Positions 33,853 through 45,823 of a stretch of DNA of 64,000 bases are shown piece after piece. The DNA is taken from positions 186,001-250,000 of the forward strand of contig NZ_ATHV01000004.1 of NCBI RefSeq assembly GCF_000422205.1, in the 5' to 3' direction. Numbering within the stretch: the stretch's first letter is position 1; every line of letters begins with the position of its first letter. The notes under the pieces are model-generated. The model ran no database searches. It was not told the DNA's origin and worked only from the letters and a program-made list of their open reading frames with translations. The position numbers and the translations under genes are program-made. This DNA is from Desulfovibrio sp. X2 (GTDB lineage Bacteria; Desulfobacterota; Desulfovibrionia; Desulfovibrionales; Desulfovibrionaceae).

Positions 33853-34135
33853 CTCCGGATGGCAAACGGGGCACTTTGGCATCGTAATCAATGATCCCCT
33901 GACACCTCGGATGACACCTCGGACCAGGCCCGCATGGATGCACGTGAAAACACCGAGCCTCGCGGCCGCAAGGCCTTTTTCGTAGAGCGCGACGCCACCC
34001 CCGCCGGGTCTCTCCGTCTTCCGAAGTCTCCGGACTCCCGGCTGTTTTCCCGGCTTCACGACAAGACGTCGTCCCAAGTCCCGCGCAGCGCCATGCCTCT
34101 CCCCCCGACAGCGGCCTGCTTGCAGAGGTAAGGGC

Positions 34136-34408
34136 ATGTATTCACTGACGCTCTTCATCACAGGCAACGGTCCGGCCTCGGCCCGGGCCGAACAGAACCT
34201 CCGCCGCATCTGCGACCATGCCATGGACGGGCAGGTCCGGCTCGAGATCGTGGACGTCCTGCAAAGCCCGGAGCTGGCCGAGGAGGAAGGCATCCTGGCC
34301 ACGCCGACGCTCATCAAGCGCGCCCCGCCGCCCATAAGGCGCCTCATCGGAGACCTCTCGGACGAGGCCCAGGTGCTCGCGGGGCTCGACTTCTACCCCA
34401 GCCACTGA
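34136..34408 (+). CDS. kaiB: KaiB family protein
   Basis: The 90-residue thioredoxin-like protein has the KaiB hallmarks: YSLTLFITGNGPASARAEQNLRRIC at the N-terminus, LEIVDVLQSPELAEEEGILATPTLIKRAPPPIRRLIGDLS, close to the KaiB signature [21 protein letters not shown]. In cyanobacteria KaiB binds KaiC to reset the clock; no kaiA or kaiC lies in this window, so the protein is an orphan here and may have a stress or redox role as suggested for other non-cyanobacterial KaiB proteins. GAGGTAAG precedes the ATG. The next gene is a phosphoribosylanthranilate isomerase homologue. Confidence 0.9.
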   Translation: MYSLTLFITGNGPASARAEQNLRRICDHAMDGQVRLEIVDVLQSPELAEEEGILATPTLIKRAPPPIRRLIGDLSDEAQVLAGLDFYPSH

Positions 34409-34439
34409 GCGGGCCGCCCCCGGCCTTCCCGTCTTCGCC

Positions 34440-35213
34440 ATGCGTCCCACATACTCCACAGATCCCGCAGATCCCGCAGATCCCGCCGACACCGGCGATT
34501 TCGAGCCCCGCGCCCCGCACCGGCTGCCGCCCCTGGCCGTGCAGGCCGCGGGCGTGCGCTCGCCGGCCGAGGCGCGCATGCTCGCTTCCCTCGGCGTGGA
34601 CCTGATCGGCTTTCCCCTGCGCCTGCCCGTGCACACGCCGGACACGAGCGAGGAGGAGGCCGCGGCCATCATCCGCGAGGCGGGCATCGCCGCCCGGGCC
34701 TGCTGCATCACCTACGAGACCGACCCCGCGGCCGTGGCCGCGCTCTGCGCGAAGCTCGCCGTCTCCTGGGTGCAGCTGCACGCGGTCGTCGCGCCGGCCG
34801 ACGCGGCCGGGCTGCGCGCGCTCGCGCCCGGGCTCGGCGTCATCGCCAGCCTCGTGGTCGCGGACGGCCCGGGTGGCGGCAACCTCTCCGAACTCCTGGC
34901 CCTGGGATCGAGCCTCGCGCCCCACGTGGACGCCTTCATCACCGACACCTTCGACCCGTCCACGGGCGCGCGCGGGGCCACGGGCAAGGTCCACGACTGG
35001 TCGCTCTCCGCCGCCCTGGCGAGGGGGCTTCCCCGCCCGCTCATCCTGGCCGGGGGGCTCACCCCAAACAACGTGGCCGCGGCCGTGCGCGCCGTGCGGC
35101 CCGCGGGCGTGGACGCCCACACCGGGCTCGAGGACGCGGCCGGAAACAAGGACCGGGCCAGGGTCGCCGCCTTCGTGGCCGCGGCCAAGGCCGCCCTGTC
35201 CGAGGTCGCCTGA
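34440..35213 (+). CDS. Phosphoribosylanthranilate isomerase homologue lacking the catalytic Cys
   Basis: The 257-residue (beta-alpha)8-barrel protein aligns with TrpF: LGVDLIGFP near the start, FITDTFDPSTGARGATGKVHDWS with the catalytic Asp region, and LAGGLTPNNVAAAVRAVRPAGVDAHTGLED for phosphate binding. The first strand, normally VKICG with the catalytic Cys, reads VQAAG here (Ala37), so the usual general base is missing. The N-terminus has a TDPADPADPADTGD repeat encoded by 9-bp DNA units (34460-34492). No ribosome site is visible before the ATG. No other trp genes are near. It may have a changed substrate or be inactive. Confidence 0.85.
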   Translation: MRPTYSTDPADPADPADTGDFEPRAPHRLPPLAVQAAGVRSPAEARMLASLGVDLIGFPLRLPVHTPDTSEEEAAAIIREAGIAARACCITYETDPAAVAALCAKLAVSWVQLHAVVAPADAAGLRALAPGLGVIASLVVADGPGGGNLSELLALGSSLAPHVDAFITDTFDPSTGARGATGKVHDWSLSAALARGLPRPLILAGGLTPNNVAAAVRAVRPAGVDAHTGLEDAAGNKDRARVAAFVAAAKAALSEVA

Positions 35214-35267
35214 TCGGCCAAAAATGTTCCGCCCGGAATAATCCGGATGGACCTTCCGCGGCCGCCC

Positions 35268-35294
35268 TAAAGTTTCGCTCACGAAATCCGATAG
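35268..35294 (+). promoter_or_regulatory. Sigma-28 (FliA)-type promoter of the following gene
   Basis: TAAAGTTT is followed after 11 bases by TCCGATAG; the sigma-28 consensus is TAAAGTTT-N11-GCCGATAA. The -10 ends only seven bases before the ATG at 35302, so transcripts would begin at or next to the start codon and be nearly leaderless. Confidence 0.7.
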
Positions 35295-35301
35295 AGACGA
35301 T

Positions 35302-36291
35302 ATGAGCGTCTCGTCCCTGACACTCTCCTACGGCCAGAACGCCGCCTCCGTCTTCGGGAGCTTCGCCGGGAGCCTCGCCCCCCGCTCGGGCGCCGTGCCC
35401 GTGCAGGCGGTGCCCACCATCGCCTCGAACCTGCAGGGATCGACCTCGGGCAAGGATTTCGCCTCCACCGCGCAGATGATCGTGGACAAGCTCTCGCAGG
35501 GCGCCACGGTGGGCGAGAACGGCGGGCGGAACGGGGACGGGCTTGCCGCCTCCCTCACGCGCACGGCACAGTGGATGTCCTCCAGCTACGGCGACCAGGC
35601 AGGGCAGTCCTTCCTCGGGGTCATCGCGGGATACGTGGGCAACGGCAGCGTGGGCGAGGACGCGCTCTCCAAGGGCATGCTCGCGGCCATCCGCCTCACT
35701 GACCAGAACTACGGCGTGAGCGCGGGCGACGCCCTGGCGAACGAGCTGAACGGCGACCTGAATCCGCAGGTCAACGCCTACTTCGACAACGGCCTGAACG
35801 AGAAGATCTACACCGCGACCGTGCCCGCGGGGAGCCTGTCCGGCCAGATAGGACAGGCCCTTGCCTCGGCCGTGTCCGGCATCGCGGACCGCTTCGGCGC
35901 AGACGAGGGGCAGAGCGCGCAGGAGATGCTGCTCGACTCCCTGAAGAACGCCTCGGGCGCGGGCGGGCTGGTGGCCGGGCTGCGCAAGGGGCTCTCGGAG
36001 CTGGCCTCCTACTACGACGAGAAGTACGGGACCGACGGGACGGGCGGGACGGGCGCGGCGCAGACAGCCTCCAAGACGGACGGCCTGACCGCGGCCCTGG
36101 AAACCGCCCAGGAAACCGCCCAGACCGCGGCCGAACCTTCGGCCCGGACCACGGCCGCCCGGACGGCCGCCCAGACGAGCCAGCAGGCGGCCGCGACAGG
36201 CGGCCTGGACGCCTTCCTCGGCTCCATCGCGGCCTCGCTCTCCCCTGCCGTGCAGGCCCGCAAGGGCTCGCTGCTCGACGTCTCGGCCTGA
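35302..36291 (+). CDS. Hypothetical protein with putative sigma-28 promoter
   Basis: I do not recognise a family for this 329-residue protein. It starts MSVSSLTLSYGQNAASVFGSF without a signal peptide or membrane helix, is rich in Gly, Ala, Ser and Thr, and has a middle part (FASTAQMIVDKLSQG ... GVSAGDALANELNGDLNPQVNAYFDNGLNEKIYT) that looks helical. The tail has repeated TAQETAQTA and TAARTAAQT segments. The consensus FliA promoter upstream and this composition suggest a flagellum-related or exported protein, but nothing else in the window is flagellar. No convincing ribosome site exists before the ATG. Confidence 0.72.
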   Translation: MSVSSLTLSYGQNAASVFGSFAGSLAPRSGAVPVQAVPTIASNLQGSTSGKDFASTAQMIVDKLSQGATVGENGGRNGDGLAASLTRTAQWMSSSYGDQAGQSFLGVIAGYVGNGSVGEDALSKGMLAAIRLTDQNYGVSAGDALANELNGDLNPQVNAYFDNGLNEKIYTATVPAGSLSGQIGQALASAVSGIADRFGADEGQSAQEMLLDSLKNASGAGGLVAGLRKGLSELASYYDEKYGTDGTGGTGAAQTASKTDGLTAALETAQETAQTAAEPSARTTAARTAAQTSQQAAATGGLDAFLGSIAASLSPAVQARKGSLLDVSA

Positions 36292-36353
36292 TCGGGCCCC
36301 GCTCGCGCTATCCGCCAGGCCCTCTTCCGGGCCCTTCCTCCTTGCCGGATTTC

Positions 36354-36974
36354 CTACTCGCCCAGAAAGGGCCCGTCCTCGGGGGCGTCGTCCCACACGG
36401 TCTCGCCTGCATCGTCGGCGGCATTGCCGCCCGCGGCCAGGCGCAGCTCGCGCAGGTAGCGGAACAGGGCGCGAGAGGCCTTGGGCGGCTTGTTGCCCGC
36501 CGCCTCGCGCGCGGCGTTGCGGGCCAGGGTGCGCACGTGCTGCACGTCCAGCGCGGGCAGCTCGGCCCTGATCTCGTCCACCACGTCCTCGTCGCCTTCG
36601 ACCAGCCGGTCGCGCCAGCGCTCGAGCCGCTGGAAGCGCGCCGCGTCGAGCTCCCGCGCCGCGTCGAGCTCGGTGAACAGGGCCTCCACGGCCGAGGTGT
36701 CTATCTCGCGCATGAGGCGGCCGACGAACTGCAGCTGGCGCCGCTTGCCCTCGTGGTCCGTGATGCGCCGCGCGAGCAGGACCGCCTCGAGCAGGTCGTC
36801 GCGAAGCCCGAGGGATCTGAGCTTGGACTCGGGCAGGTCCAGCAGCCTCTTTCCGAGCTTCTGCAGCGCGGTCATCTCGCGCTTCAATTGCGAGCGGGAC
36901 TTCGGCTCCTCGCCTTCGTACCCGTCGTCGTTGCCGGAACCGTCCTGAAAATTGCCGTGCGTGCGTCGCGCCAT
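36354..36974 (-). CDS. darP: DarP/YjgA ribosome-associated protein (DUF615)
   Basis: The 206-residue protein belongs to the YjgA/DarP family, which associates with the 50S ribosomal subunit and aids its late assembly. Family features are [29 protein letters not shown], the long helix with [22 protein letters not shown], and [13 protein letters not shown] near the C-terminus. It is a little longer than E. coli YjgA because of the acidic N- and C-terminal tails. GGAGG precedes the ATG. It is convergent with the sigma-28-associated gene and divergent from copA. Confidence 0.93.
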   Translation of the reverse strand: MARRTHGNFQDGSGNDDGYEGEEPKSRSQLKREMTALQKLGKRLLDLPESKLRSLGLRDDLLEAVLLARRITDHEGKRRQLQFVGRLMREIDTSAVEALFTELDAARELDAARFQRLERWRDRLVEGDEDVVDEIRAELPALDVQHVRTLARNAAREAAGNKPPKASRALFRYLRELRLAAGGNAADDAGETVWDDAPEDGPFLGE

Positions 36975-37111
36975 GCGTTCCTCCGGCGCGCATTGTGACG
37001 GATGCGAGGCCGATGCGCAAAGCGGAATTTCACGCCGCCCCCTCCCCCGTCCGACTCCGTGCGGCCGGACATGTTGCCAACGTCCCGGACAATGCGCATA
37101 CTTTCAGGATC

Positions 37112-39693
<2,582 letters not shown>

Positions 39694-39697
<4 letters not shown>

Positions 39698-40011
39698 AGA
39701 ACTCCCACAGCTTCTTCACAAACCGCGACTGCGCCTACTTCCCCTGCCACAAGGGCGTGGCCGAGGAGGACTTCAACTGCCTCTTCTGCTTCTGTCCGCT
39801 GTATTTCCTGAAAGGGTGCGGCGGCAGGCCCACGCTCACGCCGGACGGCATCAAGGACTGCTCGGGGTGCACCGTGCCCCATGCGCCCGGAGGCTACGAG
39901 CACGTGCTGCAACGCCTGCGCCGCGAGTTCGACGCGAAGCGCGCCGAGGCCGCGGCGAAGACCGACGCGGCCCCGGAAGGTGACGCGAACGCCCCGGCGA
40001 AGGATCCCTAG
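39694..40011 (+). CDS. Cysteine-rich small domain protein
   Basis: The 105-residue protein has a cysteine-rich N-terminal domain: [33 protein letters not shown] and DCSGCTVPH, nine cysteines in about 60 residues, matching the Cys_rich_small family, which has no established function. The C-terminal 30 residues are charged and variable. It is translationally coupled to copA (overlapping stop and start), which suggests a metal-binding or metallation role. Its stop codon overlaps that of the convergent GH3 gene in a shared CTAG. Confidence 0.85.
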
Positions 40012-41882
40012 CGCCTGAGCGGCGCGGCGAAGCCCACGTCGCCCAGGCCAGGCAGGGAGACGGGCAGATGCCCGGTGAAGCGCTGTTCGTCCGCGCAGAC
40101 CGCGGCCAGGGCGGCGAAGGCTCCCGGGTGCGCGCCGTAGGTGGCCACGAGCAGCGGGGCCTCCTTGAATTGCAGGAGGTCGTAGGGCAGCCCGGCCGCG
40201 ACCACACCGATCTTCGCGCCCTTCTGCGCGGCGAGCGCGCGCACGAGCGCCTCCTGCGCCGGATGGCGCGCCACGCCGCTGACCACGACCAGGGCGCGGC
40301 CCCCGGCGGCCTTGACCGTGGCCTTGGCCCGGGCCACGTCGTCGTCCGTCGGGTCGTCGGCCACGGGCACGAGCTTCGCCCAGGGCAGGCCGGAATCGAA
40401 GGCCTTGCCCACCGCGTCGAGCTTCTTCGGATAGATCACCGCCAGCCCGCCGGTCTCGCCGAGCGGCAGGAAGCCCTGGTTGCGCACCAGGGTCACGGCC
40501 TCTCCGGCCATGAACTCCGCGGCCTCCCGGCCCGCGTCGTCGCCCGCCGAGACCAGGGCGTAGCGGTCGTCCCTGGGCACCAGCAGGCGGGGCGCGATGC
40601 GCGACTTGGCGCGCAGGATGCGCTCCACGGACGCGTCCAGGCGCTTCTCGGAGACGCGGCCGGACTTGACCGCGTCGTAGAGCGCCTGCATGGCCGCCTT
40701 CTCGTAGCCCACGGTCTTCTCGCCCTCGCCCCGGTCATAGAGGTCCGCGCCGAAGAGGAGCAGGTCCGCGCCCGCCTCGAAGGCCTTGACCGCGGCCTCG
40801 GCCGGGCCGAAGCGCTTCATGACCGCTCCCATGAACAGCGAGTCCGTGACGATGACGCCCTTGTAGCCGAGCGTGCCGCGCAAAAGCCCCTGAAGCACGG
40901 CGGGCGAGAGCGTGGCGGGCAGCGTGGGATCCTCGGGGTTCAGCTTGGGCAGGGCGATGTGCGCGGTCATGATCATGGGCGTCTTGGCCGCGATGGCCGC
41001 GATGAAGGGCGGAAACTCCACGCGCTCGAGCCGGGCCGCGTCGAAGGGCAGGCTCGGCAGGCCCACGTGGGAATCCACCGCGGCCTCGCCGTGGCCGGGG
41101 AAGTGCTTGGCCGCGCAGAGCAGTCCCTCGGAACGGCTGGACTCCACGAAGGCGCGCACGAAGGCGGCCACGAGATAGGGATCCGAGCCGAAGGAGCGAA
41201 GGCCGATGACCGGATTCTCCGGATTGGTGTTCACGTCGGCCACGGGCGCGAAGTCCACGTTCACCCCCACCCCGAGCAGCTCCGTGGCCATGATCCGGGC
41301 CTCGTAGTCCGCGTTGTCCGGGTCGCCCGTGGCGCCCAGCGCCATGGCCGAGGGGAACTGGGTGAAGCCGTCGCGCAGGCGCGACACGGTGCCCCCTTCC
41401 TGGTCCACGGCCACGAAGAGCGGCAGATGGTCGCCGTCCACGGTCGCGTGGCCCTGCAGCTCGTCCGTGAGCCGCTTCAGCCGGCGCGCCGGGCCGAGGT
41501 TGCCGGAGATGCCGTAGAGGATGACCCCGCCGACCTTCTCCTTCTCCACGAGGTCGGCCACATCGCCCGAATAGACGTTGCCCGGGAAGGTGACCATGAA
41601 GACCTGGCCGACCTTCTCGCGCAGGCTCATGTCCGAGACGCGCGCGGCGAACTCGTCCTCGCGCTCCTGGCGGGCCCGCGGGGTGGAAAGCAGCACGCTC
41701 TCGCGCAGGCGCTCGGCCCGCCAGGCCTTGAGCCGCTTCTTGTAGGTCTGCTCCAGGAGGCGGTTCTTCTCGTTGCGCTCCAGGTCCTCGTCGGTCTGGC
41801 CGTGGGCGACGGCCGCGGCCACGAGGTTCAGGAGCAGGCACAGGGTGCAGAGCAGGGCCAGGGAGCGCATGGCGCGTTGCAT
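40008..41882 (-). CDS. GH3 family beta-N-acetylglucosaminidase-like exported hydrolase
   Basis: The 624-residue exported protein has a signal peptide (AMRSLALLCTLCLLLNLVAAAVAHG) and a GH3 catalytic domain with the NagZ-type signature AAKHFPGHGEAAVDSHVGLP and the nucleophile region VIVTDSLFMGAV, followed by a C-terminal alpha/beta domain (about residues 410-620) absent from cytoplasmic NagZ. It probably removes GlcNAc from peptidoglycan or chitin fragments in the periplasm. The ATG at 41882 is chosen with GAGG 6 bases upstream; another in-frame ATG at 41897 adds five residues. Confidence 0.88.
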   Translation of the reverse strand: MQRAMRSLALLCTLCLLLNLVAAAVAHGQTDEDLERNEKNRLLEQTYKKRLKAWRAERLRESVLLSTPRARQEREDEFAARVSDMSLREKVGQVFMVTFPGNVYSGDVADLVEKEKVGGVILYGISGNLGPARRLKRLTDELQGHATVDGDHLPLFVAVDQEGGTVSRLRDGFTQFPSAMALGATGDPDNADYEARIMATELLGVGVNVDFAPVADVNTNPENPVIGLRSFGSDPYLVAAFVRAFVESSRSEGLLCAAKHFPGHGEAAVDSHVGLPSLPFDAARLERVEFPPFIAAIAAKTPMIMTAHIALPKLNPEDPTLPATLSPAVLQGLLRGTLGYKGVIVTDSLFMGAVMKRFGPAEAAVKAFEAGADLLLFGADLYDRGEGEKTVGYEKAAMQALYDAVKSGRVSEKRLDASVERILRAKSRIAPRLLVPRDDRYALVSAGDDAGREAAEFMAGEAVTLVRNQGFLPLGETGGLAVIYPKKLDAVGKAFDSGLPWAKLVPVADDPTDDDVARAKATVKAAGGRALVVVSGVARHPAQEALVRALAAQKGAKIGVVAAGLPYDLLQFKEAPLLVATYGAHPGAFAALAAVCADEQRFTGHLPVSLPGLGDVGFAAPLRR

Positions 41883-42150
41883 GATGTCCTCGAGCATCCT
41901 CACGGGGATATCCTTCGGCAATGTCCTTGCGGGGTATCCTGGGAGGGGAGTGTTCGTGCGTCGTTCGTGAAACGTCGCGGCAGGCGGGCGAGGCCCGGGC
42001 CGTGCGCCCTGGCTACACCATCGCCGCGTCGGCGTCAAAAAGGCCCGTTCCGGCCCGAGATGCGATCGTCTTGCGGGTTGCGGCTTGCGGGAGCCTGCAA
42101 AGGGAGCTATCAACTACCATCGGCTGACACTTTCACGCAAGGACGCCCCG

Positions 42151-42528
42151 GTGGACAACGCGCCCGATCTCACCAGCCTCGCCGAAGAAGAGGTGCTCGA
42201 CACGGCCAAGTCCCTGGACCGCCTGGACAACGAGGTCGATTTCCTGAAGGAGATCTACGCCCTCTTCCTCGAGGACGGGCCGCAGCGCCTCGAGCGCTTC
42301 GAGCAGGCCGCGGACGCGGACGACCTGCCCGCGGCGGCCAAGGCCGCGCATTCGCTGAAGGGCATGTGCGGCACGGTCAACGCCCCCGCTCTCATGGAGC
42401 TCTCCCTGCGCGTGGAACAGGCCTGCCGCGAGGGCGACCGCGACGCGGTGCAGGCGCTCCGCCCGGCCTACGGGCAGCTCATGGACCTGGTCCTGCGGCG
42501 CATGCAGGCCTTCATCGACGCCGCGTAA
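42151..42528 (+). CDS. Hpt domain protein
   Basis: The 125-residue protein is a single histidine-containing phosphotransfer domain with the phospho-accepting motif AAHSLKGMCGTV (HxxKG) near residue 67. It relays phosphate between a hybrid histidine kinase and a response regulator. I choose a GTG at 42151 because AAGGA lies 7 bases upstream; an ATG at 42085 is in frame and has no ribosome site. No kinase gene is near. The following 270 bp hold no gene. Confidence 0.85.
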   Translation: MDNAPDLTSLAEEEVLDTAKSLDRLDNEVDFLKEIYALFLEDGPQRLERFEQAADADDLPAAAKAAHSLKGMCGTVNAPALMELSLRVEQACREGDRDAVQALRPAYGQLMDLVLRRMQAFIDAA

Positions 42529-42800
42529 GGCGTCGTCCGCCTTTCTGATACGCCGCCGCCGGGCCCTCCCCTCCCCTTCCCTTTGCACGTCCTCGGCTGA
42601 CGCGAGGCCCGAACGCCCGGAACCGGCCGCGCCGGATGCAGGGGACGTCGTTTGCGGACGGGCCGATGCGGATGCCGGGCGCTGTAGGCCTGGCGCTGTC
42701 GGCCGGATGCCATTGGCCGGATGCCGACCGTCGTGGCAAGGGCAACGAGAAGGAGCGATAAGGAGCGAGGGGGAGCGCGCGGGGCCGCCGCGCGGGCGGA

Positions 42801-43715
42801 TCAGGATTCCGCGGTCAAGGGCGGCTCGGCGGCCGTCTCAGCCTGCGCCGCGGGGGCTTCGCCCTCGGCGGACGCGGCGGGCGCATCGCCCAGGCCGAGC
42901 TTGGGGCCGAGAATCTCCACGAAGCGCGCGGCCTCGACGTTGCCGGGCTCGAGCTTCAGGGTCATCATGGCGGCCTCGTAAGCCTTCTTGGGCTTGCCCC
43001 ACTCGTAGTAGAGCTTGGTCAGGTTGATGTAGATGTTCGGGTGGTGGCCGAAGACGCCGATGGCCTGCTTGAACAGGGCCATGGCCGCGTCGTACTCTTT
43101 GAGGAAGCGGTACGCGTTGATGGCCAGCTTGTAGGCCCGCATCTCCTTGGGGTTCTTGCGGATGGCCTCCAGCGAGTGCTGCACCACGCCGCGCCAGTCC
43201 TTGGCCTTGTAGAAGCGCTCGGCCACGTCCATGAGCACGTAGGAATCACCCCCGGACTCGCTGACCAGCTTGTTGACGATGGCCGCGACCATCATCTGGT
43301 CGCCCTTCATCAGGAACTCTTCCATCTTGCCGAGCATGGCCTGGCGCTTGCGCTTGGCCTCCAGTTCCTCGGGGCTTTCCGTGGGCGTGCCCCGCTCCAT
43401 GTCGTCGCGGATACGCCTGAGGATGCGGATGAGCACCATGTAGGTGCGCCGCTCGGCGCCCTTCTTGTAGGTCAGGGGTGAGGAGATGTAGCGCTTGAGC
43501 TCGGGCACGGCCGACAGACCGTTCATGAGCTCGTCGAGCGAATACTCGATCTCGATCTTGTCGGTGCCGAGAATCTTCTTCTGGCAGAAGATGTGGATCT
43601 TGATGGCCGCAAGCAACTCGCCCATGCAACGCACGGTCTGATGCTTGTTGAGATAGACCTTGGCCTTGCCTATGTGGGTCTTGATCTCTTTGGCCGGATT
43701 GAACATCGCACCCAT
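42801..43715 (-). CDS. TPR-repeat protein
   Basis: The 304-residue protein has a helical N-terminal half (about 1-150: FNPAKEIKTHIGKAKVYLNKHQTVRCMGELLAAIKIHIF) and a C-terminal half with several TPR-like units (WRGVVQHSLEAIRKNPKEMRAYKLAINAYRFLKEYDAAMALFKQAI, then NIYINLTKLYYEWGKPKKAYEAAMMTLKLEPGN). The tail is Ala- and Glu-rich. Such proteins are scaffolds; the partner is unknown. There is no signal peptide. The gene lies downstream of livF on the same strand and has its own promoter candidate. Confidence 0.88.
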   Translation of the reverse strand: MGAMFNPAKEIKTHIGKAKVYLNKHQTVRCMGELLAAIKIHIFCQKKILGTDKIEIEYSLDELMNGLSAVPELKRYISSPLTYKKGAERRTYMVLIRILRRIRDDMERGTPTESPEELEAKRKRQAMLGKMEEFLMKGDQMMVAAIVNKLVSESGGDSYVLMDVAERFYKAKDWRGVVQHSLEAIRKNPKEMRAYKLAINAYRFLKEYDAAMALFKQAIGVFGHHPNIYINLTKLYYEWGKPKKAYEAAMMTLKLEPGNVEAARFVEILGPKLGLGDAPAASAEGEAPAAQAETAAEPPLTAES

Positions 43716-43745
43716 GAGCGCCCCGATAGACCTATTTTTTCGGTC

Positions 43746-43773
43746 TTTGTATCAGGGTGTGCCGATATTGCAA
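43746..43773 (-). promoter_or_regulatory. Candidate promoter of the TPR gene
   Basis: On the minus strand TTGCAA and TACAAA are separated by 16 bases in the 131-bp gap after livF. It is a consensus match only. Confidence 0.35.
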
Positions 43774-43846
43774 AGCAAAATCGGGCAACAGGGAACATCC
43801 GGACAGCCGCAGGCGGATGCAGGCGACGGCTTCGGAACGCGGCGGA

Positions 43847-44593
<747 letters not shown>

Positions 44594-45823
44594 CTATTCC
44601 GCCTCCTCGCCGCGCTTGCCCATGCGCTTGGCCGGGATCAGGCCCGCAGGGCGGATGAGCATCATCAGGGTCATGGCCCCGCCGAAGGCCAGCATGCGGT
44701 AGAGCTCGAATCCCCGGAAGGCCTCGGGCAGCGCGATGAGCGCCAGCGCGCCGAGGATGATGCCCGGGATCGAGCCCATGCCGCCGAGCACGACCATGGA
44801 CAGGACCATCACCGATTCCATGAAGGAGAAGGACTCCGGAGAGACGAAGCGCATGCGCGCCGCGAAGAACACGCCCGCCAGGCCGCCGAAGGCGGCGCCC
44901 GAGGCGTAGGCCATGAGCTTCAGCATGAAGGTGTTCACGCCCATGACCTCGGCCGCGGTCTCGTCCTCGCGGATGGCCTCCCAGGCCCGGCCGATGCGCG
45001 AGAAGTTCAGGCGGCGCACGGCGATGACGGTGAAGACCGCAAGCCCCAGGATGACATAGTAGAGGTACTCGAGCTTCTTCAGCCAGATGTGCTCGAAGGA
45101 GAGCCCGTTCATGAAGCTCGGCAGGTAGATGCCCGCGGGCTTGATGCCGAGGAGCCCGTTGGGGCCGTTGGTCAGGCTCATCCAGTTGTTGAGCACGATG
45201 CGCACGATCTCGCCGAAGCCGAGCGTGACGATGGCCAGATAGTCGCCGCGCATGCGCAGGGTCGGGTAGCCGATGATGCAGCCCGCCACCGTGGCGAAGA
45301 CCGCGGCGATGGGCAGGCAGAGCCAGAACGACATGCCGTAGTGGATGCTGAGCAGCGCGTAGGTGTAGGCGCCCACGCCGTAGAAGGCGATGTAGCCGAG
45401 GTCCAGCAGGCCGCACAGGCCCACGACCACGTTGAGGCCGAGGCCGAGGCAGACGTAGATGAGCACCTGCACGGCCACGTCCTGGGCGTAGCGCTCCGTG
45501 TACAGGGGATACGTCAGCGCGAAGGCGAGCAGCACGCTCAGCCACATCCAGCGCGGCAGGCGTCCGGCAAGGGCCGTGGCCGAGTCGCGCACCCTGGCGG
45601 CCGGGGCGTCGAGGAAGTCGAGCACGCCCGAGCGGCGAAGCTGCCACACGGCCATGCAGACGAGCGCCACCAAGGACACCCGGCCCCAGACCGCGAAGGT
45701 CTCGGAAAAGGAGAGCGAGCCGTCCTCGTGGATGCCGAGCATCGGCCAGAGCAGGACGAGGAACCATCCGAGCCCGAGGGCGAAGAGCAGCCAGTGCTTC
45801 CTAGACGCGCGTGTCATCGACAT
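44594..45823 (-). CDS. livM: Branched-chain amino acid ABC transporter permease LivM
   Basis: The 409-residue permease has about ten membrane helices and the LivM signature region (GLGLNVVVGLCGLLDLGYIAFYGVGAYTYALLS, GDYLAIVTLGFGEIVRIVLNN, AFGGLAGVFFAAR). The N-terminal 90 residues are longer than usual and contain two extra helices. The start overlaps the livH end by 23 bases; an alternative ATG lies six bases further on. Confidence 0.95.
   Translation of the reverse strand: MSMTRASRKHWLLFALGLGWFLVLLWPMLGIHEDGSLSFSETFAVWGRVSLVALVCMAVWQLRRSGVLDFLDAPAARVRDSATALAGRLPRWMWLSVLLAFALTYPLYTERYAQDVAVQVLIYVCLGLGLNVVVGLCGLLDLGYIAFYGVGAYTYALLSIHYGMSFWLCLPIAAVFATVAGCIIGYPTLRMRGDYLAIVTLGFGEIVRIVLNNWMSLTNGPNGLLGIKPAGIYLPSFMNGLSFEHIWLKKLEYLYYVILGLAVFTVIAVRRLNFSRIGRAWEAIREDETAAEVMGVNTFMLKLMAYASGAAFGGLAGVFFAARMRFVSPESFSFMESVMVLSMVVLGGMGSIPGIILGALALIALPEAFRGFELYRMLAFGGAMTLMMLIRPAGLIPAKRMGKRGEEAE

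Noticed and set aside
33934..34131. A 65-residue open frame before kaiB
   Set aside because: No ribosome site and no recognisable content; the end is close to the kaiB start.
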